64,000 nt of DNA from Bacilli bacterium (GTDB lineage Bacteria > Bacillota_I > Bacilli_A > RFN20 > CAG-826), in NCBI GenBank assembly GCA_022482735.1, contig JAKVOO010000001.1, forward strand, positions 615,699-679,698. Direction: 5' to 3'. Below are positions 1 through 7,848 of the stretch, piece by piece (the first letter of the stretch is position 1; each line of letters opens with the position of its first letter). The notes beneath the pieces were generated by a model. That model saw only the letters and a list, made by a program, of their open reading frames with translations, had not been told where the DNA came from and did no database searches. The translations under genes were made by a program, and so were the position numbers.

Positions 1-1267
1 TGGCAAAAGTATATCCATAACTTGTTTCAGCTAAAGTTATCTTCTTGCTAGAAAAGGCGTTAGCTATGGAAGTTAACCCACTCTTTATTACCGATGGGCG
101 GCCTTGATAATAAGGATAAGCCGATAGGCCAATGACATCATAATTTATATCGTTAAACTGATTGTAGTAATCGATAATATAGTTTGGATCGCTAAGTCCT
201 TTAGCAAGATGAATCATTGTCAGTATTGAGTCATTAACGTCCTTAACAGCGGCATTAGCGGATGCAATATAGTCATGAAAATTCTTACTCTTGTTGGCAC
301 CTCGTATGGTATTTGGAGCGGAGTAGGCACCGGTTGTATAGCCGGGTTCACCACCCGTCAATTCTTCATTTGTAGGACCAGGTAACTGCAATAACATTCC
401 TGGCGTTGTCTCGTTGCCAAGCGATACCATATCCGGCAACGCTCCAACCTCATCAAATGCGGTAAGAACACTTTTCGTATAATCATAGATAGCATTCTTG
501 ACTTCTTCTGCTGTCGTTAAAGTCGCCCATGCTTTAGGAAAAATCTGTTTACTTGGATCCGCCCAAAAGTCGCTATAGTGAATATCAAGGTATAATTTCA
601 AACCCGCCTTTTTGGCTAGATATGCCATTTTTAAATCCGTACTTAAATCATTTCCTCCACCGCCATAACTTACCTTTCCTTGGTCAGCGTAATTATTTGG
701 GTCATTCCAAAGCCGTAAGCGAACATAATTGACTCCCGCGTCGCGGATAATCCGAAAGACATCTTCCGCTTGATTAGAAGCATTATAATAAACGACTCCG
801 GCATCATAGATGGCTTGAACAGTTGACATGTCAATGCCTTTGGGAAAATCATTATGTTCGATATTAGCTTTAATACCGCTTAGAGGCGAAAGCCAAGCTT
901 CGCTTTCTTCTTCACTGCGAGTGCTTGTATACTCGTCTTTGGGCGCACTCACAACAAACTCGTCAACATGACCAAGTTTATCGTAGGCTTTGACATTGGT
1001 TACTGTATCCGATTGATGAATGTAAATAACCTGGTTAAAAATCGATATCGCATCGCCTGCAAATTCATAAGTTAAGTCTAAAGGGTAATCTTTACCAATG
1101 GGAATTATCGTTGCCGTTTGATTTACCTTCAAAGTATAATCGCGAATTCGATAAGGCGCGGGCTCATTAAGGCTGCCTGAAGAGGAGGAGATATTACTCC
1201 CCCCTTCAGTACAGCTAGAAAGAGCTAAGATACTCAAGGATAATAAGCAAAATATTCGCTTTTTCAT
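1..1267 (-). CDS. Secreted lipoprotein endo-beta-1,4-galactanase, GH53 (3' end beyond window)
   Basis: Partial gene: about 422 residues are visible and the frame is still open at the left edge. It starts ATG at 1267, sharing an ATGA overlap with the stop of the upstream lipoprotein gene. The N-terminus is a lipoprotein signal peptide with a Cys after LALSS. A Ser/Gly-rich linker and a short beta-rich domain follow, then a GH53 barrel from about residue 135. GH53 hallmarks seen are VRLRLWNDP, DIHYSDFWADP, VSLGNE (acid/base Glu), VIGLSAYPYYQG and, just before the edge, ITLAETSYGYTFA (nucleophile Glu). The family hydrolyses internal beta-1,4 bonds of pectic galactan, here at the cell surface. 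It is the last visible gene of the galactan operon; about 50-80 barrel residues should remain outside the window. Confidence 0.93.
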   Translation of the reverse strand, partial: MKKRIFCLLSLSILALSSCTEGGSNISSSSGSLNEPAPYRIRDYTLKVNQTATIIPIGKDYPLDLTYEFAGDAISIFNQVIYIHQSDTVTNVKAYDKLGHVDEFVVSAPKDEYTSTRSEEESEAWLSPLSGIKANIEHNDFPKGIDMSTVQAIYDAGVVYYNASNQAEDVFRIIRDAGVNYVRLRLWNDPNNYADQGKVSYGGGGNDLSTDLKMAYLAKKAGLKLYLDIHYSDFWADPSKQIFPKAWATLTTAEEVKNAIYDYTKSVLTAFDEVGALPDMVSLGNETTPGMLLQLPGPTNEELTGGEPGYTTGAYSAPNTIRGANKSKNFHDYIASANAAVKDVNDSILTMIHLAKGLSDPNYIIDYYNQFNDINYDVIGLSAYPYYQGRPSVIKSGLTSIANAFSSKKITLAETSYGYTFA

Positions 1268-2640
1268 TGCTTGGCTGTTAAGACGAAATTATCTAATTTT
1301 ATCCAAGTGTTTGAAGCCGTGGTTTGAATACGAATCGCAATTGTTACTTCCCCTTCAACTAAAGATAGATCGGGTAAAGTAATTGTCGCATAAGTTCCGC
1401 TTGGACTGATGAATTCACTTGCAACGATAGTTTCTTCTTGAAGTACACTGATAGTTGTATTGGCTGAATTTTCTTGGCTATAATCACCGCCATAGATATC
1501 ATAGGAAAGCACATAGGTGCCAGCAGTAACACTAATTGTTTGTGCGATAGTAAAATCATCTTCTGTGGACGAACCATGCCAGTAATTAATTCCATAACTT
1601 CCATCATTGGCGCCACTGCTATCAATCTTTAAATTGGCCCCCCAGTCATTAGTGCCGGGAGTTCCCGTTAGTTCCCAAATGCTTTGTAGCGAAAAGTCAC
1701 CACCAACCGTGCCCAATTCCTCAAAACTACCATCACTTAATAGATTAGTTACTTGAGGTATCTCCGGTTTTTGGTTGCCACTTACAAGTTTGATGTCATC
1801 AACATAACCCCAATTGACATCTCCATTCGCTCCGAAGAATTTAAGTTCAAATTCAAAGGTAGCACTTGTTTGTTCAAAGACAACATAGTTTGTCACATAT
1901 TTAGAGCCATTTAATGTCAAGTCACCATTAGCCCAAGAATAGGTTGTGCCATTTACTTCCGCTTCTAGCGTGGATAGGGCTCCAACAATATCAAATTCTA
2001 ATGTGTAGGTTCCAGCCACCAAGGTATCATCCGTAAATGTATACCCCAAAGAAAAATCAACAAGGCTACTAACTTCCGGTGTCTCATCTGTCGCCGCCTG
2101 ATAGTCACCTGTCCAAAGTTTTAAAGCCAATCCTTCGTGATTGCGACTGCTATCTGAGTCAGCCTCAATGGTTTGTAAGGAAGCGGTCGGACCCGTAAGA
2201 TTAAACCGATCAAGTGCATCTTCCGCTTCAAAATTTCCATCCGCATTAAACTGCTCCCATGGAGTTATCTCTGGTTCTAAAGCGGCAGTGACACTGACAG
2301 TGAATGAATCACTTAAATTAGTAGAGTCGGTGGTTCCAGTTACATTCGCCACTCCTTCCTTTAGTCCCGTTAAGTATCCGGATTCAGTAATGGTAACCAC
2401 ATCGTCACCACTGGTAATAACAAAATTAATCGTGTCTTCGGACCCTTCTGGATAAAACTCTACATAGTCATATAGATCAATACTTTCTTTTTCTTCGATT
2501 GTAATATCTGAAATTACAATTGAGGGCGAAGAATCGCTGCTTTCACTAGAGCTATTTCCTCCACCACAGGCAGCTAAAGGTAAAATCAACAATGTCGCAA
2601 CTAATGGCAATAATCGAGTATGTTTGTGGGATAATTTCAT
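1264..2640 (-). CDS. Lipoprotein with Ig-like and two carbohydrate-binding-like modules
   Basis: 458 residues. The signal peptide ends in the lipobox LPLAAC, followed by a Ser-rich linker. Residues about 40-115 look like a bacterial Ig-like (BIG2-type) domain. Two beta-sandwich modules follow, about 130-290 and 295-458. The second, with SDGSFEE, INYWHG and an AGTYVLSYDI strand, and the first, ending GYVDDIKL, resemble the galactan-binding CBM61-like module at the end of the neighbouring 689-residue GH53. No catalytic domain is visible. Lying between the permease and galactanase genes, it probably tethers galactan to the cell surface. The CBM61 assignment is by pattern only; a generic CBM4/9-like fold is the alternative. 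Stop overlaps the next start. Confidence 0.75.
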   Translation of the reverse strand: MKLSHKHTRLLPLVATLLILPLAACGGGNSSSESSDSSPSIVISDITIEEKESIDLYDYVEFYPEGSEDTINFVITSGDDVVTITESGYLTGLKEGVANVTGTTDSTNLSDSFTVSVTAALEPEITPWEQFNADGNFEAEDALDRFNLTGPTASLQTIEADSDSSRNHEGLALKLWTGDYQAATDETPEVSSLVDFSLGYTFTDDTLVAGTYTLEFDIVGALSTLEAEVNGTTYSWANGDLTLNGSKYVTNYVVFEQTSATFEFELKFFGANGDVNWGYVDDIKLVSGNQKPEIPQVTNLLSDGSFEELGTVGGDFSLQSIWELTGTPGTNDWGANLKIDSSGANDGSYGINYWHGSSTEDDFTIAQTISVTAGTYVLSYDIYGGDYSQENSANTTISVLQEETIVASEFISPSGTYATITLPDLSLVEGEVTIAIRIQTTASNTWIKLDNFVLTAKQ

Positions 2641-2660
2641 CTTGGTTTACCTCCTTTGAA

Positions 2661-3449
2661 TTATCCTTTAACCGCTCCGGCAGAAATGCCTTCTACCATA
2701 AAGCGTTGTAAAGCCAAATATAAGATAATAATCGGAATTGCAATAAGGATGCAGCCACCCGCAAACATCGTGAAGTTTTCTACGATACCGCGCGGAGTTT
2801 CCACCATTGCATATAGTCCAACCGCTACCGTCATCTCACTGGGATCGCGGAGAATAAGTCCCGCTAAAATAAAGTCATTCCAAGGAGCCATAAAGGCCAT
2901 AAGTGCCGTATAAATAATAATTGGTTTGGCTAATGGCAAGAATATTTTGAAGAAAATTGTCCACTGGTTTGCGCCATCAATTTTAGCTGCATCATCAATG
3001 TCTGAGCTGATGGTGTCAAAGTAACCTTTCGACATAAAGAAACCGAGTCCAGCTCCGCAAACATAAACTAATAGCAGGGCAAATTTATTATTGATAAGTC
3101 CCATTAAATTGATAATAAAATAAACCGCAACCATCGCCATAAATCCTGGGAACATACCTAATATAAGCGATATATTCATCAACGGTCGTCGCATTTTAAA
3201 TCGGAGGCGACTTAAAGTATAGGCGGTAATGATTGTAAAAAATGTTGTTAATAGCGTGTTTAATACGGCAATTTCAATCGTATTGATTACCCAAGTTACA
3301 TATTTACGGCTACTTGTTACAGTAAAAAGTTTTACATAGTAATCAAGCGTAAAAGAAGAAGGAAAGAAAGTGGCTGAAGCCAGTCCTGGATCATTCTTAA
3401 AAGAATTTATTCCCACCCAGACAATGGGCAGAATCCAAATTAATGCCAA
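2661..3449 (-). CDS. ABC sugar permease, MalG/GanQ type (N-terminal start disturbed)
   Basis: Inner-membrane permease of a carbohydrate ABC importer. About six hydrophobic helices are visible, with the EAA-type loop DDAAKIDGANQWTIFFKIFLP about two thirds along and the typical end FMVEGISAGAVKG. The coordinates use a TTG start, which leaves the first helix truncated. The frame is open back to the stop of the upstream permease and encodes a basic stretch (SIRRQRFFTSVWSH) just before the helix, as MalG proteins have, so the true N-terminus lies upstream. An ATG at 3522, in ATGA overlap with the upstream stop, is one base out of frame (five A at 3515-3519). Either a one-base error or mutation is present, or a non-ATG start is used. 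The partner is the MalF-type gene; no ATPase is encoded here. Confidence 0.85.
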   Translation of the reverse strand: MALIWILPIVWVGINSFKNDPGLASATFFPSSFTLDYYVKLFTVTSSRKYVTWVINTIEIAVLNTLLTTFFTIITAYTLSRLRFKMRRPLMNISLILGMFPGFMAMVAVYFIINLMGLINNKFALLLVYVCGAGLGFFMSKGYFDTISSDIDDAAKIDGANQWTIFFKIFLPLAKPIIIYTALMAFMAPWNDFILAGLILRDPSEMTVAVGLYAMVETPRGIVENFTMFAGGCILIAIPIIILYLALQRFMVEGISAGAVKG

Positions 3450-3518
3450 AAATATAATTAGGGTATGAGACCAAACGCTAGTAAAGAAACGTTGCCGACG
3501 AATAGATGCTGGACTTTT

Positions 3519-5282
3519 TCATTTCCGGAACTCCTCTTCATGCTTATAGGCATTTGAGCGCCGATAAACCGCTAAACTAACTGTTGCCGAAATAATAAAC
3601 ATCAAAATCCCTATGGCAGAACCAATATTGTATTGGGCGGTATTTTGGTTATACATCGTTAAACGATAAAGCCAGGTAATTAAAATATCTGTTCCTCCAG
3701 CTACTCCACCGGTTCCTTGTCCACTGGGTCCCCCTTGATTAAGTAACCAAATAACGTTGAAATTATTAATGTTGCTGACAAAGCTGGTGATGATAACTGG
3801 CGTTGTCATGTACCAAATATAAGGAAAGGTAATTTTTCTAAACATTTGCCCGCGACTAGCACCAGCAATTGCTGCCGCTTCATAGTAATCGCCTGGAATA
3901 TTGAGCAACAGCCCACTCATAAGAAGCATATTATAGGGAATTCCTACCCACATATTAATGAAGATAATCAGCGTTTTAGAAGCAATAACCGAACCCCAAA
4001 AATCAATTCGACTGCTGATCCATCCCCAATTGAGCAGTAGTGTATTGATCGGTCCATACTCCGCAAACATCGAATACATCACACGTAAAGAAACAAACTG
4101 AGGAACCGCTAACGAAATGACAAATAAGGAACGCCACAAAGGTTTCAACTTAATGACTTTTCTTTGCAAAAGCATTGCCAAAAACAGCCCTCCAAAATAA
4201 CAGGTAAAAGTAGCAAGAACGGCCCATATAAAAGTCCATTCAATAACATTAACAAGCGCTTTTAAATTTGTTGAAGAGTCAAATAATTGGCGAAAACTAT
4301 CAAATCCCGTCCACTCAAAACGATTGATTCCAATTGCCTGTGCCATATTGTAATTTGTAAAAGCGAGAAGAATCATAAATAGCAAGGGAATAACGGTGAA
4401 AAGAATTGCTCCTAAAACCGGTACAAGAAGACTTTGCCGATAAAACTTTTCGTTGTTTATCGCTTTTATCTCTGCTCGATAATTACTAAGTGGTTTTCTT
4501 TCATAATGTAATTGAGCGTTGTTTAATGCGCCTTTTTGAGCTAAAAAATAGTAAATTACAAAGAAAACTATTAATAATAAGCTAATTACTCCATAAATTA
4601 ACACTTGCCGGTGATCTCCGACATAAGTATTCATATTAAAGAAATTAATTAAACTTTTACCACCAAAAACAACCATGTAGATAACAAAACCGACTTCACT
4701 CAGCAGATAGAATATCCCCGATAAAAATTGATGATGATAAATTTGATTAACTCCCATCACCAAGTAATTGAGCGATAACACTCTTCGCTCTTTAGCCTCA
4801 ACCTTGTCATATAAATATCCAAGATTGCGGAAATAATTGGCTAGGGTTTTATTAAGATACTTCTGAGTTCGTTTTAAATAGGAAAGGGGCAATTGCTTTT
4901 GATCAATCTTTTGAAGGGCATAATAAGTTGTCATTCGAAATGAAGAAAAATAGATAAAAAGGTAAAGAACAATTATGATAATGGAAATCAATGGTAGTGA
5001 TAAGTAGGAAAGAGCGATGCTTCCATTGAGAAAACTGATGCCACTTGTACCCATAAAATAAGCAAAGAGGATAGTTAAAAGCAATCTCAGACCGCCTTTC
5101 TCCCATTGACCAAAAATAATTTCTCCCATTCCCGGAAGGAAAAAATTGATTAAAAGCGCAATTTTTTCTTTCTTTAGGCTTTGATTCCAAGCGCGCCGAA
5201 AATGAGTGAATGGCCACTTGATATAGTTGCCAATTCGCTCAAAGCGGTTTGGTGGTAAGGAAGAATCTACGCTAAATCCCAT
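3519..5282 (-). CDS. ABC sugar permease, MalF/GanP type, with long N-terminal extension
   Basis: 587 residues, well above the roughly 300 of ordinary sugar permeases. The C-terminal 290 or so residues form the permease domain, with the EAA-type loop GDYYEAAAIAGASRGQMFRKI near residue 460. The N-terminal 290 residues carry extra membrane helices (for example LLINFFLPGMGEIIFG and LLLTILFAYFMG). Extended MalF proteins of Bacilli and mollicute relatives have a similar layout, which is general family knowledge. It starts ATG at 5282, 15 bases after the binding-protein gene. Its partners are the MalG-type permease and the 403-residue lipoprotein. Galacto-oligosaccharide import is inferred from the GH53 genes around it. 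Confidence 0.88.
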   Translation of the reverse strand: MGFSVDSSLPPNRFERIGNYIKWPFTHFRRAWNQSLKKEKIALLINFFLPGMGEIIFGQWEKGGLRLLLTILFAYFMGTSGISFLNGSIALSYLSLPLISIIIIVLYLFIYFSSFRMTTYYALQKIDQKQLPLSYLKRTQKYLNKTLANYFRNLGYLYDKVEAKERRVLSLNYLVMGVNQIYHHQFLSGIFYLLSEVGFVIYMVVFGGKSLINFFNMNTYVGDHRQVLIYGVISLLLIVFFVIYYFLAQKGALNNAQLHYERKPLSNYRAEIKAINNEKFYRQSLLVPVLGAILFTVIPLLFMILLAFTNYNMAQAIGINRFEWTGFDSFRQLFDSSTNLKALVNVIEWTFIWAVLATFTCYFGGLFLAMLLQRKVIKLKPLWRSLFVISLAVPQFVSLRVMYSMFAEYGPINTLLLNWGWISSRIDFWGSVIASKTLIIFINMWVGIPYNMLLMSGLLLNIPGDYYEAAAIAGASRGQMFRKITFPYIWYMTTPVIITSFVSNINNFNVIWLLNQGGPSGQGTGGVAGGTDILITWLYRLTMYNQNTAQYNIGSAIGILMFIISATVSLAVYRRSNAYKHEEEFRK

Positions 5283-5297
5283 TTTTAATCCTCTAAC

Positions 5298-6509
5298 TTA
5301 AGCAATTTTATTTTTGATTGAACTCGTCGTAGTCGACAAAATTTCCGCGACGGCGGAATCGGTCGCACTAGTGCCCAAATTCCATATTTCCGTAATAGCG
5401 TCTTGCATGTCTGCCCAATAACTTCCCATCGCCACAATATTGGGCATTGTTAAAGAATTATTTAGTGAATCAATAAAAGTTGTTGCCTCACTAGAGGCTG
5501 ATACCCGTGAATTAAGCGAAGAATTGTCCACTAGGGTCGGTATTAATCCTTTTTGAACAAACCTTATTTCTTGAGCTAAATCACCAACTAAATATTTGGC
5601 CAGCATTTGAGCTAATTCGGGGTGCTTAGAATACCGAGAAACACCATATCCTTTATATCCACTGAACGGGCGAGCCGTAACACCATTGATGCTAGGAACA
5701 ACCGCCATTTTAGCTGAGGCCCCAATCCTATCTTTAAATGTAGACCAAAGGTAAGGTGAAGAGATAACTCCACTGGCATCGCCCACGCTGATAATCGTCA
5801 GCGCTTCATCGGGCGTCCCGTTAACGATGACATTTTGATATTCTTTGGTCAGCGTCGTAAGATTATTAACCGCTTGGGTAGTGGCAAGATTTAATTGACT
5901 CTTGTCCACTCCATTTGCCCCAAATAGGTTTACATCATTTAAAAAATTAAACGTGTAATACGCGCACGAAGATGAGTTAGCGACATCCTGTACTATCTTC
6001 TCGCCACTCGCCTTGATATTTTCATAACTGGCGACATCACTGGCTGTAAGTTTGCTGCTGTCATACATTAACACTAAGGATTCACTCGTTATCGGGTAGC
6101 CATAAACGATATCTTCATAGGTAAAAGCGCGCACTGCTTGCGCACTATGATGATTTAATAAGTAATCTGGATCGCTCACTGGAGCAATCAAGTCATTATT
6201 AACTGCGCTACTTAATGTGTCATGAACAAAGGCAAAAACATCGGGGCCATTACCAGCGGGACCATCCCGCGACAAATCGTCAGTAGCCGCACCCTCGGTT
6301 TCTTCGACAAAACTGATTGCAATATCAGGGGCGGAAGGATAACGAGTTTTGTAATTGGCTATAAAATTTTCTGCGACCGTTTGTAGCATCTCATGATTAT
6401 TGACATCTTCCCACACAGTGAGTGTGATTTTACTGTCACCAGTTCCACTTCCTCCGCAACCAGATAGCAACAATACACTTGATAAGCCAAGAATAATTTT
6501 CTTTTTCAT
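5298..6509 (-). CDS. Sugar-binding lipoprotein of ABC importer (family 1, MalE/GanS type)
   Basis: 403 residues. The lipoprotein signal has basic residues, a hydrophobic core and the lipobox LLLSGC. The body has features of family-1 solute-binding proteins: an early LTVWEDVNNHEML segment, GPDVFAFVHDTL, DLIAPVSD, GYPITSESLVLMYDSS, and AQMLAKYLVG near the end. It captures a carbohydrate outside the cell and delivers it to the two permeases directly downstream. Context with three GH53 enzymes points to beta-1,4-galacto-oligosaccharides. It lies 12 bases after the cytoplasmic galactanase gene and 15 before the MalF-type gene, so it is in the same transcript. Substrate is inferred, not visible in the sequence. 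Confidence 0.88.
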   Translation of the reverse strand: MKKKIILGLSSVLLLSGCGGSGTGDSKITLTVWEDVNNHEMLQTVAENFIANYKTRYPSAPDIAISFVEETEGAATDDLSRDGPAGNGPDVFAFVHDTLSSAVNNDLIAPVSDPDYLLNHHSAQAVRAFTYEDIVYGYPITSESLVLMYDSSKLTASDVASYENIKASGEKIVQDVANSSSCAYYTFNFLNDVNLFGANGVDKSQLNLATTQAVNNLTTLTKEYQNVIVNGTPDEALTIISVGDASGVISSPYLWSTFKDRIGASAKMAVVPSINGVTARPFSGYKGYGVSRYSKHPELAQMLAKYLVGDLAQEIRFVQKGLIPTLVDNSSLNSRVSASSEATTFIDSLNNSLTMPNIVAMGSYWADMQDAITEIWNLGTSATDSAVAEILSTTTSSIKNKIA

Positions 6510-6521
6510 TTTTTCGCTCCT

Positions 6522-7610
6522 TTATCCTTTTTTTATTTCCTGCCAAGCCAGTAAAGACTCACCTTCGTAATCAAAAAGCGCATGGTTGCTCCATTCATTA
6601 CCATCACTTTTTTCTTCCTCATGAATATACTCTCTTCCTGAAACGCTACTCCAACTAATATTTTTAGCTGGTAGCCAAAGCGGTTCCCAATAATAAAATC
6701 CTAAAATCTGTTGCTCTTCAATAAACTTAATAAGATCACCCATGAATAAGGCTTGACCCTTCTCACTATAAGGATAAGGAACATAGCCGTCTTCATAATC
6801 TTTAACCACCATCTTAGCTCCTGGTGCCGGGCATAATGTATGCACATAACCAGTTTCAACAATTAGCGTTGGATGGTGCAGCTCATGATGACATAATTCG
6901 ATTGTCCGTTTGAGGTTTGCAAATGAGCCATGATAAAAAGGATAGTAACTTAGACCGATAATATCGAAGACGACGCCATTTCTTATAACATTAGTAAACC
7001 ATTCACGATAGATTTTTTGATCGCCGCTCCGTTCTAAATGAAGAATAATCTTGGCTTCGGTATCAACTTTTTTTATGCCTTTAATCGCGCTCTTTAAAAG
7101 CGTAGACATTCTTTCATACCCGCCAACTATCAGCTCATTTTGATTATAAAGTTTTCCTTCTGGCCACAAAAAGCCATTGGTTATTTCGTTGCCAACTTGA
7201 ATATAACTTAATTTAATCGCGTGATCTTTGAAAGCACGAATCGTCTTTTCGGTGTAAGTTTCTAACGCAACATTTAATTCATCAAACGAAAAATTTTTCC
7301 AGGCTTTTGGTTTGGTTTGCTTACCTGGATCCGTCCAAAAATCCGAAAAATGAAAATCCAATAGAAGGGTAAATCCCGCTTTTGCTAGCCGTTTAGCCAT
7401 AAGAAGAACTCGATTCAAATCACAGGTTCCTCCAAGATACGGTTCGCCCTCCATATCGTAGGGATCGACCCACAGCCGAAGCCGAACAGAGCTAATACCT
7501 TGGTCTTTTAAAAAATGAAACATATCCGTGATTAAAACATGCCGATGGTAATATTTTTGACCGCTGGTTTCCATTTCTAAAAGGGAAGATATATCTATTC
7601 CTTTAATCAT
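6522..7610 (-). CDS. Cytoplasmic endo-beta-1,4-galactanase, GH53
   Basis: 362 residues from the ATG at 7610 (MIKGIDIS), chosen because AAGGAAGG lies about five bases upstream; a longer frame would add nine residues. No signal peptide is present, unlike the other two GH53 proteins here. The barrel is complete: RLRLWVDP (residues 44-50), DFHFSDFWTDP (85-95), IQVGNE with acid/base Glu142, GLSYYPFYHG, LIVETGY with nucleophile Glu252, and YYWEPLWLP. It likely trims imported galacto-oligosaccharides inside the cell, an unusual site for an enzyme family mostly known as secreted. Its start overlaps the stop of the zinc-ribbon gene by eight bases, so translation is probably coupled. Confidence 0.92.
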   Translation of the reverse strand: MIKGIDISSLLEMETSGQKYYHRHVLITDMFHFLKDQGISSVRLRLWVDPYDMEGEPYLGGTCDLNRVLLMAKRLAKAGFTLLLDFHFSDFWTDPGKQTKPKAWKNFSFDELNVALETYTEKTIRAFKDHAIKLSYIQVGNEITNGFLWPEGKLYNQNELIVGGYERMSTLLKSAIKGIKKVDTEAKIILHLERSGDQKIYREWFTNVIRNGVVFDIIGLSYYPFYHGSFANLKRTIELCHHELHHPTLIVETGYVHTLCPAPGAKMVVKDYEDGYVPYPYSEKGQALFMGDLIKFIEEQQILGFYYWEPLWLPAKNISWSSVSGREYIHEEEKSDGNEWSNHALFDYEGESLLAWQEIKKG

Positions 7611-7848
7611 GATGGCCTTCCTTTTCATCGTTATCATCTGGATAGGAAGTTATTCTTTCTTCCATTAGTCCATAGCGAAACTTAGCCATTTCGTTTAGCT
7701 CAAGAATTCTTTTTTCGTCCCCATGAAAGTTGCACCGAAGACAGTAATATTCCTTCTTATTTGGGTCATAAAATAAATCGACGTCCAAATCGCGCATAAA
7801 ACAACTTGGGCAGCGATAATTTAATTTTTCTTTTCGAGATTGAGCCAT
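7603..7848 (-). CDS. Small zinc-ribbon protein of unknown function
   Basis: 81 residues if it starts at the ATG at 7848 (MAQSRKEK), which has AAAAGGAG 11 bases upstream; a GTG at 7872 is in frame but less well placed. Two CxxC knuckles, RCPSC and YCLRC, about 23 residues apart, form a typical single zinc ribbon. The tail is acidic and ends His-His-Asp. It overlaps the 601-residue gene by 28 bases and the cytoplasmic GH53 gene by eight, so it is locked into the operon. I do not recognise a family. It could bind nucleic acid or act as a regulator or adaptor, but nothing in the sequence decides this. Confidence 0.7.
   Translation of the reverse strand: MAQSRKEKLNYRCPSCFMRDLDVDLFYDPNKKEYYCLRCNFHGDEKRILELNEMAKFRYGLMEERITSYPDDNDEKEGHHD

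Noticed and set aside
2141..2455. Plus-strand ORF opposite the carbohydrate-binding lipoprotein gene
   Set aside because: Antisense shadow with no RBS; the minus strand has signal peptide and domain structure.
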